64,000 nucleotides of DNA, from positions 372,001-436,000 of the forward strand of contig JACKOQ010000002.1 in assembly GCA_024234215.1 (NCBI GenBank). Reading direction: 5' to 3'. The position numbers were made by a program, and so were the translations under genes. This document shows positions 1 to 12,095 of this stretch, piece after piece. Positions within the stretch are counted from its first letter, which is position 1; each line of letters begins with the position of its first letter. This DNA is from Pseudomonadales bacterium. GTDB lineage: Bacteria > Pseudomonadota > Gammaproteobacteria > Pseudomonadales > UBA5862. The notes beneath the pieces are model-generated. The model was not told the origin of the DNA and did not search any database. It saw only the letters and a program-made list of their open reading frames with translations.

Positions 1-81
1 GTGGCGGCATTGAAGCGGGCCGAGCATGAGGATTACTTCGATGACAAGACCGATTTCAACCCCTTCAGCCTGAAAGTGTAG
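1..81 (+). CDS. C-terminal end of an unidentified protein (partial)
   Basis: The first 81 bases read as an open frame to a TAG stop at 79-81, giving a 26-residue acidic tail that ends DFNPFSLKV. The start lies outside the window. The tail ends 14 bases before the ATG of glnE, so the two genes are probably cotranscribed. I do not recognise the family from so short a piece. Confidence 0.5.
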   Translation: MAALKRAEHEDYFDDKTDFNPFSLKV

Positions 82-94
82 TGGTGCTGTGCCG

Positions 95-3004
95 ATGAAT
101 CCGCCGATCGATTTTCTGCCCGCCGCGCTACAGGCGGTGGTGCTGCGCCACTGGCAGCGGCTCGATGACGCGACGATGCAGCGCTATCTGGCGCTGCCGC
201 CCGCGCGGCTCGAACGGCTGCTGCGGGTGTGGGCGGTGAGCGATTTCGTTGCCGACTGCTGCGTGACCCAGCCGATGCTCGCGCTGGAGCTGGAGGCAAG
301 CGGCGACCTCGACCGTGACTATCCGGCCGGAATGTATCAAGCGCAGGCACAGCAACTGCTCACTGTGGTCGACAGCGAGGCGGCACTGATGCAGCAGCTG
401 CGCCGCTGGCGTCGCCGCGAGATGGTGCGGATCGCCTGCCGTGACCGATGCCGGCTGGCGGATTTCGTCACCACCAGCCGCGAGCTCTCGGCACTGGCCG
501 AAGCCGCAGTCGATGTCGCCCTCGGTTGGCTGTATCAGGATGGTTGCCGCAGTCATGGCGTGCCGACCGGCCGCCACACCGGCCGCGAGGCGGTGATGGT
601 GGTGCTCGGCATGGGCAAGCTGGGTGGCGGCGAGCTCAATTTCTCTTCCGACATCGACCTGATCTTCGCCTGCTCCGAGGCGGGCGAGACCCGGGGCGGA
701 CCGCAGTCGATCGACAACGGCCGTTTTTTCACCCGGCTCGGGCAGCGGCTGATCAACGTGCTCGACCGCGCCACCGACGAGGGGAGTGTCTTTCGCGTCG
801 ACATGCGACTGCGACCCTATGGGCAGAGCGGTGCGCTGGTGCCGAGCTTCGATGCGATGGAGAGTTACTACCAGGAGCAGGGCCGGGTCTGGGAGCGCTA
901 TGCGATGCTGAAGGCGCGGGTGATCGCCGGCGCGCCTGCGGCCGCGGCCGATCTGATGGCACGGCTGACTCCCTTCGTCTACCGCCGCTATCTCGACTTC
1001 AGTGTGATCGGCGCGCTGCGCGAGCTGAAGGCGATGATTCAGCGCGAGGTGCGCGAAAAGGGGCTGGAGCAGAACCTCAAGCTCGGTTCGGGCGGCATCC
1101 GCGAGGTGGAGTTCATCGTCCAGGCGTTGCAGTTGAGTCACGGTGGCCGTGATCCGCGCCTGCGCCAGACCAGCCTGCTGGCGGCGCTCGGGCAGATTGC
1201 CGATGGTGGCTATCTGCCGCAACCGACCGTGGCCGCGCTGCGCGAGGCCTACCTCTTTTTGCGCGACAGCGAGCATGTGCTGCAGGAGCTGGATGACCGG
1301 CAGACGCAGAACCTGCCCACCGACGAGGCCGAGCGGGAACGGGTGGCCTTTGCGATGGGCTTTGCCGACTGGTCGGGTTTTCAGCAGCGACTGACCGAGT
1401 ACCGCGAGACGGTCCACCGTCACTTCAACGAGATGGTCAGCGAACCGGAGGCGAAAAGCGCGCTGCCGGTGCCCGAGGGCAGCGGCTGGCTGAAGCTGTG
1501 GCGCGGCGAGCTGGCGGAGGATCAGGCCGCCCGCTGGCTGGGCGAGCAGGGGCTGCAGCAGCCGCAGGCACTGATGCAGCGCATCGCGCAGTTGCGCAGT
1601 GAGCCGCGGGTCGCGGCACTGCGGGATGAGGCGCGGGCACGGCTCGACCGGCTGCTGCCGATGCTGCTGGCCGACATCGCCCGCCACGCCACACCGCAGG
1701 TCGCGCTGGAGCGGGTGCTGACGGTGATCGAGGCGCTGCTGCGCCGCACGGTCTATCTGGTGCTGCTGACCGAGAACCCCTCGGCGCTGCATCATCTGAT
1801 CGACCTCTGCGCACTCAGCCCCTGGATCACCGATCTGATCAGCCGCTTTCCAAGCCTGCTCGACGAGTTTCTCGACGCGCAGAACCTCTACGCACCACCC
1901 GAGCGACAGGCGGTGCAGGAGGCGCTCAACCTGCGACTGCTGCGCATTCCCGAGGATGACCTGGAGGCGCAGATGGAGGGGCTGCGCTACTTCAAGCAGG
2001 CCCATCTGCTGAAGGTGGCGGCCGCCGAAATGGCGCAGCGCATCCCGCTGATGAAGGCGAGCGACTACCTCACCTTCATCGCCGAGGCGGTGCTGGTGCA
2101 GGTGTTCAACCTGGCCTGGCGCCACCTGACCCGCAAGCATGGGGTGCCGCAGCGGGCGCCAGGGGTGGCCTGCAACCCCGACTTCATCATCGTCGGCTAT
2201 GGCAAGCTCGGCGGCATCGAGCTCTCCTACAGCTCCGACCTCGATCTGGTCTTCATCCATGACGCGGCGCCCAACCTCACCACCGATGGCGACCAGCCGA
2301 TCGACAACGGCCTGTTCTTCTCGCGGCTGGTGGCGCGGATGATGCACATCCTCACCGCGGTGACGCCGTCGGGGCAGCTCTATGAGGTGGACATCCGGCT
2401 GCGCCCGTCCGGGCGTTCCGGGGTGCTGGTCAGCTCGCTCAACGCCTTTCGTGGCTACCAGCTCGAAGATGCCTGGACCTGGGAGCATCAGGCACTGGTG
2501 CGCGCGCGGGTGGTGGCGGGCTGCCATCGACTGCGGCAGAAGTTCGAGCAGGTGCGCGCCGAGGTGCTCGGCCGGCCGCGTGATCTGCCGACGCTGCGCG
2601 ACGAGGTGGCGAAGATGCGGGGGCGCATGGTCGAGGAGCTGGGCAGCGTCGATCGGCATCAGGCGATCGACGAGGCCGCGCTGTTCGACCTCAAGCAGGA
2701 TCCCGGCGGCATCGTCGACATCGAGTTTCTGGCCCAATATGGCGTGCTGGCGTGGTCCGCCGACCATCCGCAACTGTTACAATTCACCGACACGATTCGC
2801 ATTCTCGATGGCCTGGAAGAGGCCGCGCTGCTCGGCGCCGACGAAGCACGGCAACTGCGCGACCACTACCGCAGCTATCGCACCAGCACGCACCGATTGG
2901 CACTGATGAAAGAGCCCCAGGTGGTGCCGGCCGCGCCTTGGCGCGACGCGCGCCGGCAGGTGGCTGCGATCTGGCAGCGGCTGCTGGTGCCGCCCGCAGC
3001 GTGA
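95..3004 (+). CDS. glnE: Glutamine synthetase adenylyltransferase/deadenylase GlnE
   Basis: Bifunctional enzyme that adenylylates (N-terminal half) or deadenylylates (C-terminal half) glutamine synthetase in response to PII and glutamine, controlling nitrogen assimilation. The protein is 969 residues from this ATG, close to the usual 950-980. Both nucleotidyltransferase centres are visible: GMGKLGGGELNFSSDIDLIF near residue 172 and GYGKLGGIELSYSSDLDLVF near residue 701, each with the paired aspartates that bind metal. A helical linker separates them. An in-frame GTG at 89 is an alternative start; no convincing ribosome site separates the two. ilvE follows 44 bases downstream on the same strand, and glnE and ilvE are also neighbours in Pseudomonas. 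Confidence 0.96.
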   Translation: MNPPIDFLPAALQAVVLRHWQRLDDATMQRYLALPPARLERLLRVWAVSDFVADCCVTQPMLALELEASGDLDRDYPAGMYQAQAQQLLTVVDSEAALMQQLRRWRRREMVRIACRDRCRLADFVTTSRELSALAEAAVDVALGWLYQDGCRSHGVPTGRHTGREAVMVVLGMGKLGGGELNFSSDIDLIFACSEAGETRGGPQSIDNGRFFTRLGQRLINVLDRATDEGSVFRVDMRLRPYGQSGALVPSFDAMESYYQEQGRVWERYAMLKARVIAGAPAAAADLMARLTPFVYRRYLDFSVIGALRELKAMIQREVREKGLEQNLKLGSGGIREVEFIVQALQLSHGGRDPRLRQTSLLAALGQIADGGYLPQPTVAALREAYLFLRDSEHVLQELDDRQTQNLPTDEAERERVAFAMGFADWSGFQQRLTEYRETVHRHFNEMVSEPEAKSALPVPEGSGWLKLWRGELAEDQAARWLGEQGLQQPQALMQRIAQLRSEPRVAALRDEARARLDRLLPMLLADIARHATPQVALERVLTVIEALLRRTVYLVLLTENPSALHHLIDLCALSPWITDLISRFPSLLDEFLDAQNLYAPPERQAVQEALNLRLLRIPEDDLEAQMEGLRYFKQAHLLKVAAAEMAQRIPLMKASDYLTFIAEAVLVQVFNLAWRHLTRKHGVPQRAPGVACNPDFIIVGYGKLGGIELSYSSDLDLVFIHDAAPNLTTDGDQPIDNGLFFSRLVARMMHILTAVTPSGQLYEVDIRLRPSGRSGVLVSSLNAFRGYQLEDAWTWEHQALVRARVVAGCHRLRQKFEQVRAEVLGRPRDLPTLRDEVAKMRGRMVEELGSVDRHQAIDEAALFDLKQDPGGIVDIEFLAQYGVLAWSADHPQLLQFTDTIRILDGLEEAALLGADEARQLRDHYRSYRTSTHRLALMKEPQVVPAAPWRDARRQVAAIWQRLLVPPAA

Positions 3005-3048
3005 TCCGCGCAATCCGACAACAGACAACCGCACAAAGCAGAGGATCG

Positions 3049-3984
3049 ATGATGACTACAGCGACCATGGCCGACCGTGATGGCCTGATCTGGCTGGATG
3101 GCGAGATGGTGCCCTGGCGCGATGCCCGGGTTCATGTGCTGACCCACACCCTGCACTACGGCATGGGGGTCTTCGAGGGCACCCGCGCCTACCGCACCGA
3201 CCGTGGCCCCTGCATCTTCCGGCTGGTCGACCACACCGAACGGCTGTTCCGCTCGGCACACATCATGAACATGAAGATCCCCTACACCCAGCAGCAGCTC
3301 AACGCAGCCCAGCTGGAGCTGATTCGCGTCAACGATCTGCCCGAGGCCTACATCCGGCCGATGGCCTTCTATGGCGCCGAAGGCATGGGGCTGCGTGCCG
3401 ACAACCTCAAGGTGCATGTGATGATCGCCGCCTGGGTCTGGTCGAGCTACATGAGCCCCGAGGCGCTGGTCAATGGCATCAAGGTGCGCACCTCCTCCTA
3501 CACCCGCAACCACGTCAACATCGCGATGTGCAAGGCCAAGGCCAATGGCAACTACATCAACTCGATGCTGGCGCTGCAGGAGGCACTCGGCAGCGGCGCC
3601 GACGAGGCACTGCTGCTCGACAGCGAAGGCTATGTCTCCGAGGGGTCGGGCGAGAACTTCTTCATGGTGTCGCGCGGGGTGCTCTACACGCCGGAGCTCA
3701 CTTCCTGTCTCGACGGCATCACCCGCCGCACCGTCTGCACGCTGGCCGAAGAAGAGGGGCTGAAAATCGTCGAGAAGCGCATCACCCGTGACGAGGTCTA
3801 TGTGGCCGACGAGGCCTTCTTCACCGGCACCGCCGCCGAGGTGACGCCGATCCAGTCGCTCGATGGCCGCATCATCGGCAGCGGCACGCGTGGCCCGATC
3901 ACCACCCGCCTGCAGCAGCTCTACTTCGACGAAGTGGCCGCCCGACGCGATGGCCATCCCGAGTGGCACAGCTTCGTCAACTGA
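3049..3984 (+). CDS. ilvE: Branched-chain amino acid aminotransferase IlvE
   Basis: PLP-dependent class IV aminotransferase that carries out the last step of leucine, isoleucine and valine synthesis, with glutamate as amino donor. It is 311 residues, the normal size for the short proteobacterial type. Recognisable segments are HYGMGVFEGTRAY near the N terminus, the PLP lysine in KANGNYINSMLA (about K164), EGSGENFF and the FFTGTAAEVTPI loop. The start is the first of two adjacent ATGs, preceded by AGAGGA at a good distance; the frame stays open far upstream but only over glnE. The next gene starts 13 bases after the stop. Confidence 0.96.
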   Translation: MMTTATMADRDGLIWLDGEMVPWRDARVHVLTHTLHYGMGVFEGTRAYRTDRGPCIFRLVDHTERLFRSAHIMNMKIPYTQQQLNAAQLELIRVNDLPEAYIRPMAFYGAEGMGLRADNLKVHVMIAAWVWSSYMSPEALVNGIKVRTSSYTRNHVNIAMCKAKANGNYINSMLALQEALGSGADEALLLDSEGYVSEGSGENFFMVSRGVLYTPELTSCLDGITRRTVCTLAEEEGLKIVEKRITRDEVYVADEAFFTGTAAEVTPIQSLDGRIIGSGTRGPITTRLQQLYFDEVAARRDGHPEWHSFVN

Positions 3985-3997
3985 TCGGGAGCGGGCC

Positions 3998-4516
3998 ATG
4001 AGCGAGCATGTCGTCTACTTTGCCCACGGCAAGGAGAGCGGTCCCTGGGGCATCAAGATCACCGCGCTGGCCCAGGTGGCGCGGGAGCTGGGGCTGGCGG
4101 TCGAGAGTCCCGACTACCAGGGACTCTCCGGTCCGGCGCGGGTCGACAAGCTGCTGGCGCTGCTGAACGACGAGTCACGCCAGCCGATTCTGGTCGGCTC
4201 CAGCATGGGCGGCTACGTGGCCGCCGCCACCGCCAACCTGCGTGAGGTTGCCGGCCTGTTCCTGCTGGCGCCGGCGCTCTACATCGACCGTCCCGACTAT
4301 CCGCAGAGCCACTTCGTGCCGCGCACCCGGCAGCGGGTCGTCATCCATGGCTGGCGGGATGAGATCGTACCGGTGGCGGCCGCGCTGCGCTTCGCCAGCG
4401 AGGTCGAGTGCGACCTGCATCTGCTGCTGAGCGGCCATGATCTGGTCGATCGCCTGACCGACCTCGAACAGCTGTTCCGGCTGTTTCTGGCCCGCATCCT
4501 CGGCGCGCAGACCTGA
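3998..4516 (+). CDS. Small alpha/beta hydrolase (YqiA/YcfP-like esterase)
   Basis: A 172-residue cytosolic alpha/beta-hydrolase-fold protein. The N-terminal strand FAHGKESG suggests the oxyanion region. GSSMGGY holds the nucleophile serine (S69), HGWRDEIVP the acid residue, and SGHDL near the C terminus the probable catalytic histidine. Size and motifs fit the YqiA/YcfP group of small esterases, whose natural substrates are poorly defined. It starts 13 bases after ilvE and is probably the last gene of a glnE-ilvE operon. The 256 bases after it hold the control region of the next gene. Confidence 0.8.
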   Translation: MSEHVVYFAHGKESGPWGIKITALAQVARELGLAVESPDYQGLSGPARVDKLLALLNDESRQPILVGSSMGGYVAAATANLREVAGLFLLAPALYIDRPDYPQSHFVPRTRQRVVIHGWRDEIVPVAAALRFASEVECDLHLLLSGHDLVDRLTDLEQLFRLFLARILGAQT

Positions 4517-4653
4517 GCCCACCCGGCCGCCCCACCGTGCGATGCACGGCACTCCCCGTGCCTGCTTGTTGACAGCTGATACTTTCTCTAAACTGCCGCC
4601 GCTTCATGCCGCAGGGTCCATCCGCGCCATGACGGCGCTGCCCTGTGCGGCGG

Positions 4654-4674
4654 GTCACAAAAGTTTTTTGTGAC
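4654..4674. promoter_or_regulatory. Perfect inverted repeat upstream of sutA
   Basis: GTCACAAAA and TTTTGTGAC face each other across a 3-base centre. A second dyad, CCAATC...GATTGG, lies at 4708-4729. Both fall in the 119 bases upstream of the sutA-like gene and could be operators or structure in its leader. No regulator can be assigned from sequence. Confidence 0.4.
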
Positions 4675-4772
4675 AGAAATAAAATCCTGTAGAGTTGGCC
4701 ATCCCGACCAATCGGTCAGGCAGGATTGGCTATGGTTATCAGCATGTTGAGACGGAAGAAGAGGTGTAATCG

Positions 4773-5054
4773 ATGGCCAAGAAGAGTGGTGGTGGCGATC
4801 TGCTCGATGGCGTGAACCGAGGTGATTTCGACTATGACTACATCGGCAGCAAGGATGAATCCGCCGAGGCGCGGACCATGTCCTCGCGGGCGCGGCTGCG
4901 GCAGAAGATGCAGAGCGATGTCGAGCAGTTCCTGAAGCGCGGTGGCACCATCGATGTGGTCGAGAGCACGCTGCGGCAGCCGGCGAAAAAGCCGAAGGTC
5001 GAATATGGCAGCGAACCGATCAGCGCCGAAGGCGGTGTCGAAGAGATCGAGTAG
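4773..5054 (+). CDS. sutA: SutA-like RNA polymerase-associated regulator
   Basis: A small, charged 93-residue protein. Its C-terminal half (QFLKRGG...AKKPKVEYGSEPI) matches from memory the conserved end of Pseudomonas SutA, which has an FLxRGG segment followed by a KKP...YGSRPI tail. SutA binds RNA polymerase and helps transcription during slow growth. The Pseudomonas protein has a longer acidic N-terminal arm; here the arm is short and contains DYDYIGSKDESAEA. It is a single-gene unit ending in a strong terminator. The identification rests on the C-terminal motif only. Confidence 0.7.
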   Translation: MAKKSGGGDLLDGVNRGDFDYDYIGSKDESAEARTMSSRARLRQKMQSDVEQFLKRGGTIDVVESTLRQPAKKPKVEYGSEPISAEGGVEEIE

Positions 5055-5119
5055 CGCCGCCTGCATGCAGCATGCAACGATCCGCCTCGCTGGCGGATCG
5101 CCCGAAACAGACCAGAAAC

Positions 5120-5146
5120 AAAAAAGCCCCACACCGGGGCTTTTTT
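5120..5146. terminator. Bidirectional Rho-independent terminator
   Basis: The stem AAAAAGCCCC/GGGGCTTTTT encloses a 5-base loop and has A and T tracts on its two sides, so it can stop transcription from both the sutA-like gene (rightward) and the convergent porin gene (leftward). Confidence 0.9.
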
Positions 5147-5165
5147 GTTGGCAATGCGGTTTTGA

Positions 5166-6392
5166 TCAGAAGGCGATCTGCAACCGGCTGACCAGTGCGT
5201 CGCCGCTGTCCTCGCCGCCAATCGGCTGATCGGTCTTGGCGTGCACATAGTTCAGCCCCACCTTGACCAGGTCATTGGCGTACCAGTTGACACCGAGGGT
5301 GGTGGTGTTGCCGGTTTCGCCGACCATCTTCACTGCGACATTCTGGTTGTCCGAGGCATCCAGCTCGTCATAGCGGGCGAAGATCTCCCAGGCGCCCTGC
5401 GGGTTGACCGGTTTGACCTTGTCGAAGGCCGCGATCTCATCGTTGTAGCGGCGGTGTTCGCCAGTCACGATCCAGCCCAGTTGCACGTAGTAGCCGTTGG
5501 CTTCGATGTCGGGGCTGCTGTTCACACCAGAGATCTTGCCGTCGAAATATTCGGCCATCAGGTGGACCGGACCCAGGTAGCCGGCCAGCTCGGCGTTCCA
5601 GACATCCTGCCCATCCGCCACTGGAGCCGGAGTGCCGGTGTAGGCCGCACTGACCACTTGCGCCGCGCTGCCATCTTCGTTACCACGCACGCCCAGCCGG
5701 GAGCTGATCTTGGTGAACTTGCCATCACGCGAGGTGGCGCCAACACCCAGGTGCAGCAGACGGTCCTTGCCATAGATCGGTCGCACGACGAAGCGGCCGG
5801 TCAGGGCGCTGTTGAGGTCGTTGCTGTTGTCGAGGTCCTGCTTGTAGGCGCCCAGGCTGTAGCTGAAGGTCTTGTTGGCGCCGTGCAGTTTGACGCCGAC
5901 ATTGTTCTTGGTGTCGAAGGCATTGCTCGGCATCGAGCGTTCGATGGCGGTGATCCATTTGGAGCTGCCAGTGTCTTCGAGGCCGAAATCCTCTTTCTGC
6001 TGGCCAAAGGTCAGCTCGGCCAGCTTGCCGAAACCGTTGTAGCTGGTCCACAGCAGATCGATGCTGCCGCTTTCGGTCAGGTTGTAGGACATCAGGTAGC
6101 CCCAATCCTTGTAGGTGCCGCCCATCTCCAGACGGGCACGGCGGAAGAAGAGGTCGCTGCCATTCTCGCCAGGGGTTTTCGTGTTGATAACGCCATCGTA
6201 GCCGTTGTAATCGAGCTGAACGCGGCCGCCGAGCTTGAACGAGGCCTTGCCGTCGGCGGTCTTGGCTTCGAGTCCGCCCTTGGTCTTGATGATGATGTCA
6301 GAGCCGTCGGTGGTCACGGTGCCGGCCAGCGCCGAGGTGGCGATGGAGAGGCTGGCAGCGCTGATCAGTGCGGGCAGAAGCAGTTTACGCAT
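5166..6392 (-). CDS. Phosphate-selective porin of the OprO/OprP family
   Basis: A 408-residue outer-membrane beta-barrel. The N terminus MRKLLLPALISAASLSIATS is a clear signal peptide ending near ALA. The mature part has the OprO/OprP landmarks: an early GGRVQLDY strand, RRARLEMGGTYKDW, and FGQQKEDFGLED near residues 165-175. It ends in LQIAF, with the terminal phenylalanine needed for barrel assembly. The start is the ATG after GGAG; the open frame continues upstream without a ribosome site. A Pho box upstream supports phosphate-starvation control and a role in phosphate or polyphosphate uptake. The exact anion selectivity is inferred. Confidence 0.9.
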   Translation of the reverse strand: MRKLLLPALISAASLSIATSALAGTVTTDGSDIIIKTKGGLEAKTADGKASFKLGGRVQLDYNGYDGVINTKTPGENGSDLFFRRARLEMGGTYKDWGYLMSYNLTESGSIDLLWTSYNGFGKLAELTFGQQKEDFGLEDTGSSKWITAIERSMPSNAFDTKNNVGVKLHGANKTFSYSLGAYKQDLDNSNDLNSALTGRFVVRPIYGKDRLLHLGVGATSRDGKFTKISSRLGVRGNEDGSAAQVVSAAYTGTPAPVADGQDVWNAELAGYLGPVHLMAEYFDGKISGVNSSPDIEANGYYVQLGWIVTGEHRRYNDEIAAFDKVKPVNPQGAWEIFARYDELDASDNQNVAVKMVGETGNTTTLGVNWYANDLVKVGLNYVHAKTDQPIGGEDSGDALVSRLQIAF

Positions 6393-6476
6393 GAGTGGTC
6401 TCCGTTGGATTGGGGATGGCAGCAGGCCACCCTGACTGTTCCGGATCGAAACAGGCGCAAAGCCTAAGAGGTGCAT

Positions 6477-6494
6477 ATGACAGAAAAATGACAA
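6477..6494 (-). promoter_or_regulatory. Pho box (PhoB site) for the porin gene
   Basis: Read leftward, the site is TTGTCAT-TTTT-CTGTCAT: two 7-base half-sites in direct repeat with 4-base spacing, matching the PhoB consensus. A possible -10 hexamer TAGGCT follows 10 bases later, the usual place in PhoB-activated promoters, where the box replaces the -35. Extra CTGTCAC half-sites lie at about 6525-6550. Confidence 0.75.
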
Positions 6495-6595
6495 ACATCA
6501 GACCCGCTTCCCTCTTCTTGTGACGGTGACAGGCCGCTGTTTGTGACAGTGATGAGGTCGGCTGGTGATTGTTGCGGTAAGGGAACTTTCAGGAT

Positions 6596-6856
6596 TCAGC
6601 CGGCTTCGGCCGTCAGACCGAGCCATTGGTAGAACTCGACCTCGGCCAGCAGTTCGGCGCTCTGCTGCGGACTGTCATCCTGCGGCGGCGGGCGGTGGGT
6701 CAGCAGCAGTGCCAGCATGACGGCCGTCGCCGCCATCCAGAACCGCTCCGGCAGCCGGCGCGGCCGCTGCCGCAATCCGTTCTCGATCGCCTGCAGCCGG
6801 GCCTGGCGCAGCCGCTGGTGAATTTCGGCTGGAATCGACTCCTGTTCATCACTCAT
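6596..6856 (-). CDS. Small membrane protein beside a sigma factor (DUF3619-like, possible anti-sigma)
   Basis: An 86-residue protein with a charged N-terminal half, one hydrophobic helix (MAATAVMLALLL, about residues 41-52) and a short tail with EFYQWL. Its ATG overlaps the sigma-factor stop codon, so the two are translationally coupled. This arrangement, and the N-terminal arginine-rich helix before a single membrane span, resemble the DUF3619-type partners of sigma-70-family factors. An anti-sigma role is inferred from position. The protein has no zinc-binding HxxxCxxC motif, so it is not a classical ZAS anti-sigma factor. Confidence 0.6.
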   Translation of the reverse strand: MSDEQESIPAEIHQRLRQARLQAIENGLRQRPRRLPERFWMAATAVMLALLLTHRPPPQDDSPQQSAELLAEVEFYQWLGLTAEAG

Positions 6857-7439
6857 GGCGGTAGGCTTCGAGCCGGGCGCGCAACTGCTGGAGTGCGCGA
6901 AAGTAGTGGGTCTTGACGCTGCCGATGCTGATACCGAGGCGATCGGCGGTCTGCTGTTCGTTCAACCCATCCCAGCAGCGCAGCATGAAGGTGCGCTGCT
7001 GCTGGGGCGCCAGGCTGGCCACCGCCTGTGCCAGCGCGGCATGAAAACGGCCACGGGCCATGGCCCGATCCGGCTCCAGGCTGCTGGCCGCTGGCAGGGT
7101 CGGGTTCTGTTCATCCTGCTCATCGTAGGCGGCGAAGCGCCAGCCGGCGCGCGGACCGTACTGCTGTCGCTGCCAGTCGCGCAACTGATTCTGCAGGATG
7201 CGCTGAAACAGCGCCGGCCACTGTGCCGGTGGCCGATCACGGTAGTGGCTCACCAGACGGGTCATCGCCTCCTGCACCAGTTCGAGCGCCGTGTCACTGT
7301 CACGGGTGACACGGCGCGCCCTCAGGTAGGCACTGGTCTCGTGCTGTTCAAAAAAGTGCGAAAGTGCTGCCTTGACCGATGTGTCGGCCGGCTCGATCGG
7401 CATCGGTGCGGGAAGCGTGCTGGCCGGGATGTCGTTCAT
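6849..7439 (-). CDS. RNA polymerase sigma factor, ECF-like
   Basis: A 196-residue sigma-70-family protein. Region 2 runs from the AYLRARRVTRDSDTALELVQ stretch to LQNQLRDWQRQQ, and region 4 is SLAPQQQRTFMLRCWDGLNEQQTADRLGISIGSVKTHYFRALQQLR with its helix-turn-helix. The ATG at 7439 has GAGG upstream; a TTG at 7460 in the same frame is less likely. The stop overlaps the start of a small membrane protein. The target promoters are unknown. Confidence 0.85.
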   Translation of the reverse strand: MNDIPASTLPAPMPIEPADTSVKAALSHFFEQHETSAYLRARRVTRDSDTALELVQEAMTRLVSHYRDRPPAQWPALFQRILQNQLRDWQRQQYGPRAGWRFAAYDEQDEQNPTLPAASSLEPDRAMARGRFHAALAQAVASLAPQQQRTFMLRCWDGLNEQQTADRLGISIGSVKTHYFRALQQLRARLEAYRHE

Positions 7440-7524
7440 CGGAACCTCGATTGGCCGCAATGGGAGTGCGTGTTTTTAGCTTTCCATAACGAATCCGCGG
7501 GCGGCAGGTTGACGGCCGCTGGCG

Positions 7525-7553
7525 TGGCACTTCCTGCCATTTTCGGATAGAAT
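7525..7553 (+). promoter_or_regulatory. Putative promoter of carA
   Basis: A TAGAAT -10 hexamer (7548-7553) lies 17 bases after a weak -35, TGGCAC (7525-7530), leaving a leader of about 140 bases before carA. The block from the -10 through GGCGC...TTTT...GATCTG recurs almost unchanged at 15285-15306 before another gene. The -35 match is poor. Confidence 0.35.
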
Positions 7554-7701
7554 GGCGCCGTTTTCGATCTGTCACAAGCCGCTCCGTGGGGCGTGGCGCT
7601 TCTGGGTGCAAGCGGGATGGAACCGATCGTTCCCTCTCGCTTTTTTATGGCCGGGCGCGCGTGCGTCCGGCTGCCATCAAACAGACCAAAGGGGTGTGCT
7701 C

Positions 7702-8847
7702 TTGTCAGCCAGACCAGCCGTGCTCATTCTGGAAGATGGAAGCTGTTTCAGGGGCATGTCGATCGGCGCCGATGGCATGGCAGTCGGCGAGGTGGTGTTC
7801 AACACCTCGATGAGCGGCTATCAGGAGATTCTGACCGATCCCTCCTATGCCCGGCAGATCGTCACCCTCACCTACCCTCACATCGGCAACACCGGCATCA
7901 CCGCCGAAGATGAAGAGTCCCCGTCCATTCATGCGGCGGGTCTGGTGATTCGTGATCTGCCGCTGCGCAGCAGCAACTGGCGCCGTCAGGGTGAGCTGGA
8001 CGAGTACCTGCGTCACCATCGCCGGGTCGGCATCGCCGGCCTCGACACCCGGCGGCTGACGCGCATCCTGCGCGACCAGGGCGCGCAGCGCGGCTGCATC
8101 ATGGCCGGCGCTGAGCTCGATCAGTCGGCCGCGCTGACGGCGGCGCGCGCCTTCCCCGGTTTGCAGGGAATGGATCTGGCCAAGGAGGTGACCACCGCCC
8201 GCGCCTATCCCTGGAGCGAAGGGTGCTGGCGCATCTCGACCGGCCACCGCGCGGTCAGCGAGAGCCGCCACCATGTCGTGGCCTATGATTTCGGCGTCAA
8301 GCGCAACATCCTGCGGATGCTGGCCGAGCGCGGCTGCCGGGTGACGGTGGTGCCCGCGACCACCTCGGCCACCGAGGTGCTGGCGTTGCAGCCCGATGGC
8401 GTCTTTCTCTCCAACGGACCGGGCGATCCGGAGCCCTGCGACTACGCCATCGCGGCGATTCGGGAGTTTCTGCAGCGCGATCTGCCGCTGTTCGGCATCT
8501 GTCTGGGTCACCAGCTGCTGGCGCTCGCCAGCGGTGCCAGAACGCTGAAGATGAAGTTTGGCCACCATGGCGCCAACCATCCGGTGCAGGATCTGCGCAA
8601 CGGCAAGGTGATGATCACCAGCCAGAACCACGGTTTTGCCGTCGACTCCGAGGATTTGCCAGATAACATCGAGGTGACCCATCTGTCGCTGTTCGATGGC
8701 AGCGTGCAGGGCTTCGCCCGGCGTGACCGGCTGGCCTTCGGCTTTCAGGGCCACCCCGAGGCAAGCCCCGGTCCGCATGATGCCGAAGCCCTGTTCGACC
8801 ACTTCATCAGCCTGATCGACCTTCATCGCCAGCGTCGGGTCAACTGA
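7702..8847 (+). CDS. carA: Carbamoyl-phosphate synthase small (glutaminase) subunit CarA
   Basis: Hydrolyses glutamine and channels ammonia to CarB for carbamoyl phosphate, the precursor of pyrimidines and arginine. It is 381 residues. The class I amidotransferase domain holds the catalytic cysteine in GICLGHQLLALASG (about C267) and the histidine in FGFQGHPEASPGP. The start is assigned to a TTG at 7702, which gives the normal N terminus MSARPAVLILEDGS and has AAAGGGG upstream; no ATG fits. carB follows after 29 bases. Confidence 0.95.
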   Translation: MSARPAVLILEDGSCFRGMSIGADGMAVGEVVFNTSMSGYQEILTDPSYARQIVTLTYPHIGNTGITAEDEESPSIHAAGLVIRDLPLRSSNWRRQGELDEYLRHHRRVGIAGLDTRRLTRILRDQGAQRGCIMAGAELDQSAALTAARAFPGLQGMDLAKEVTTARAYPWSEGCWRISTGHRAVSESRHHVVAYDFGVKRNILRMLAERGCRVTVVPATTSATEVLALQPDGVFLSNGPGDPEPCDYAIAAIREFLQRDLPLFGICLGHQLLALASGARTLKMKFGHHGANHPVQDLRNGKVMITSQNHGFAVDSEDLPDNIEVTHLSLFDGSVQGFARRDRLAFGFQGHPEASPGPHDAEALFDHFISLIDLHRQRRVN

Positions 8848-8876
8848 CCGGACGCTGCACCACGACGCCTGCTGCC

Positions 8877-12094
<3,218 letters not shown>

Positions 12095-12095
<1 letters not shown>

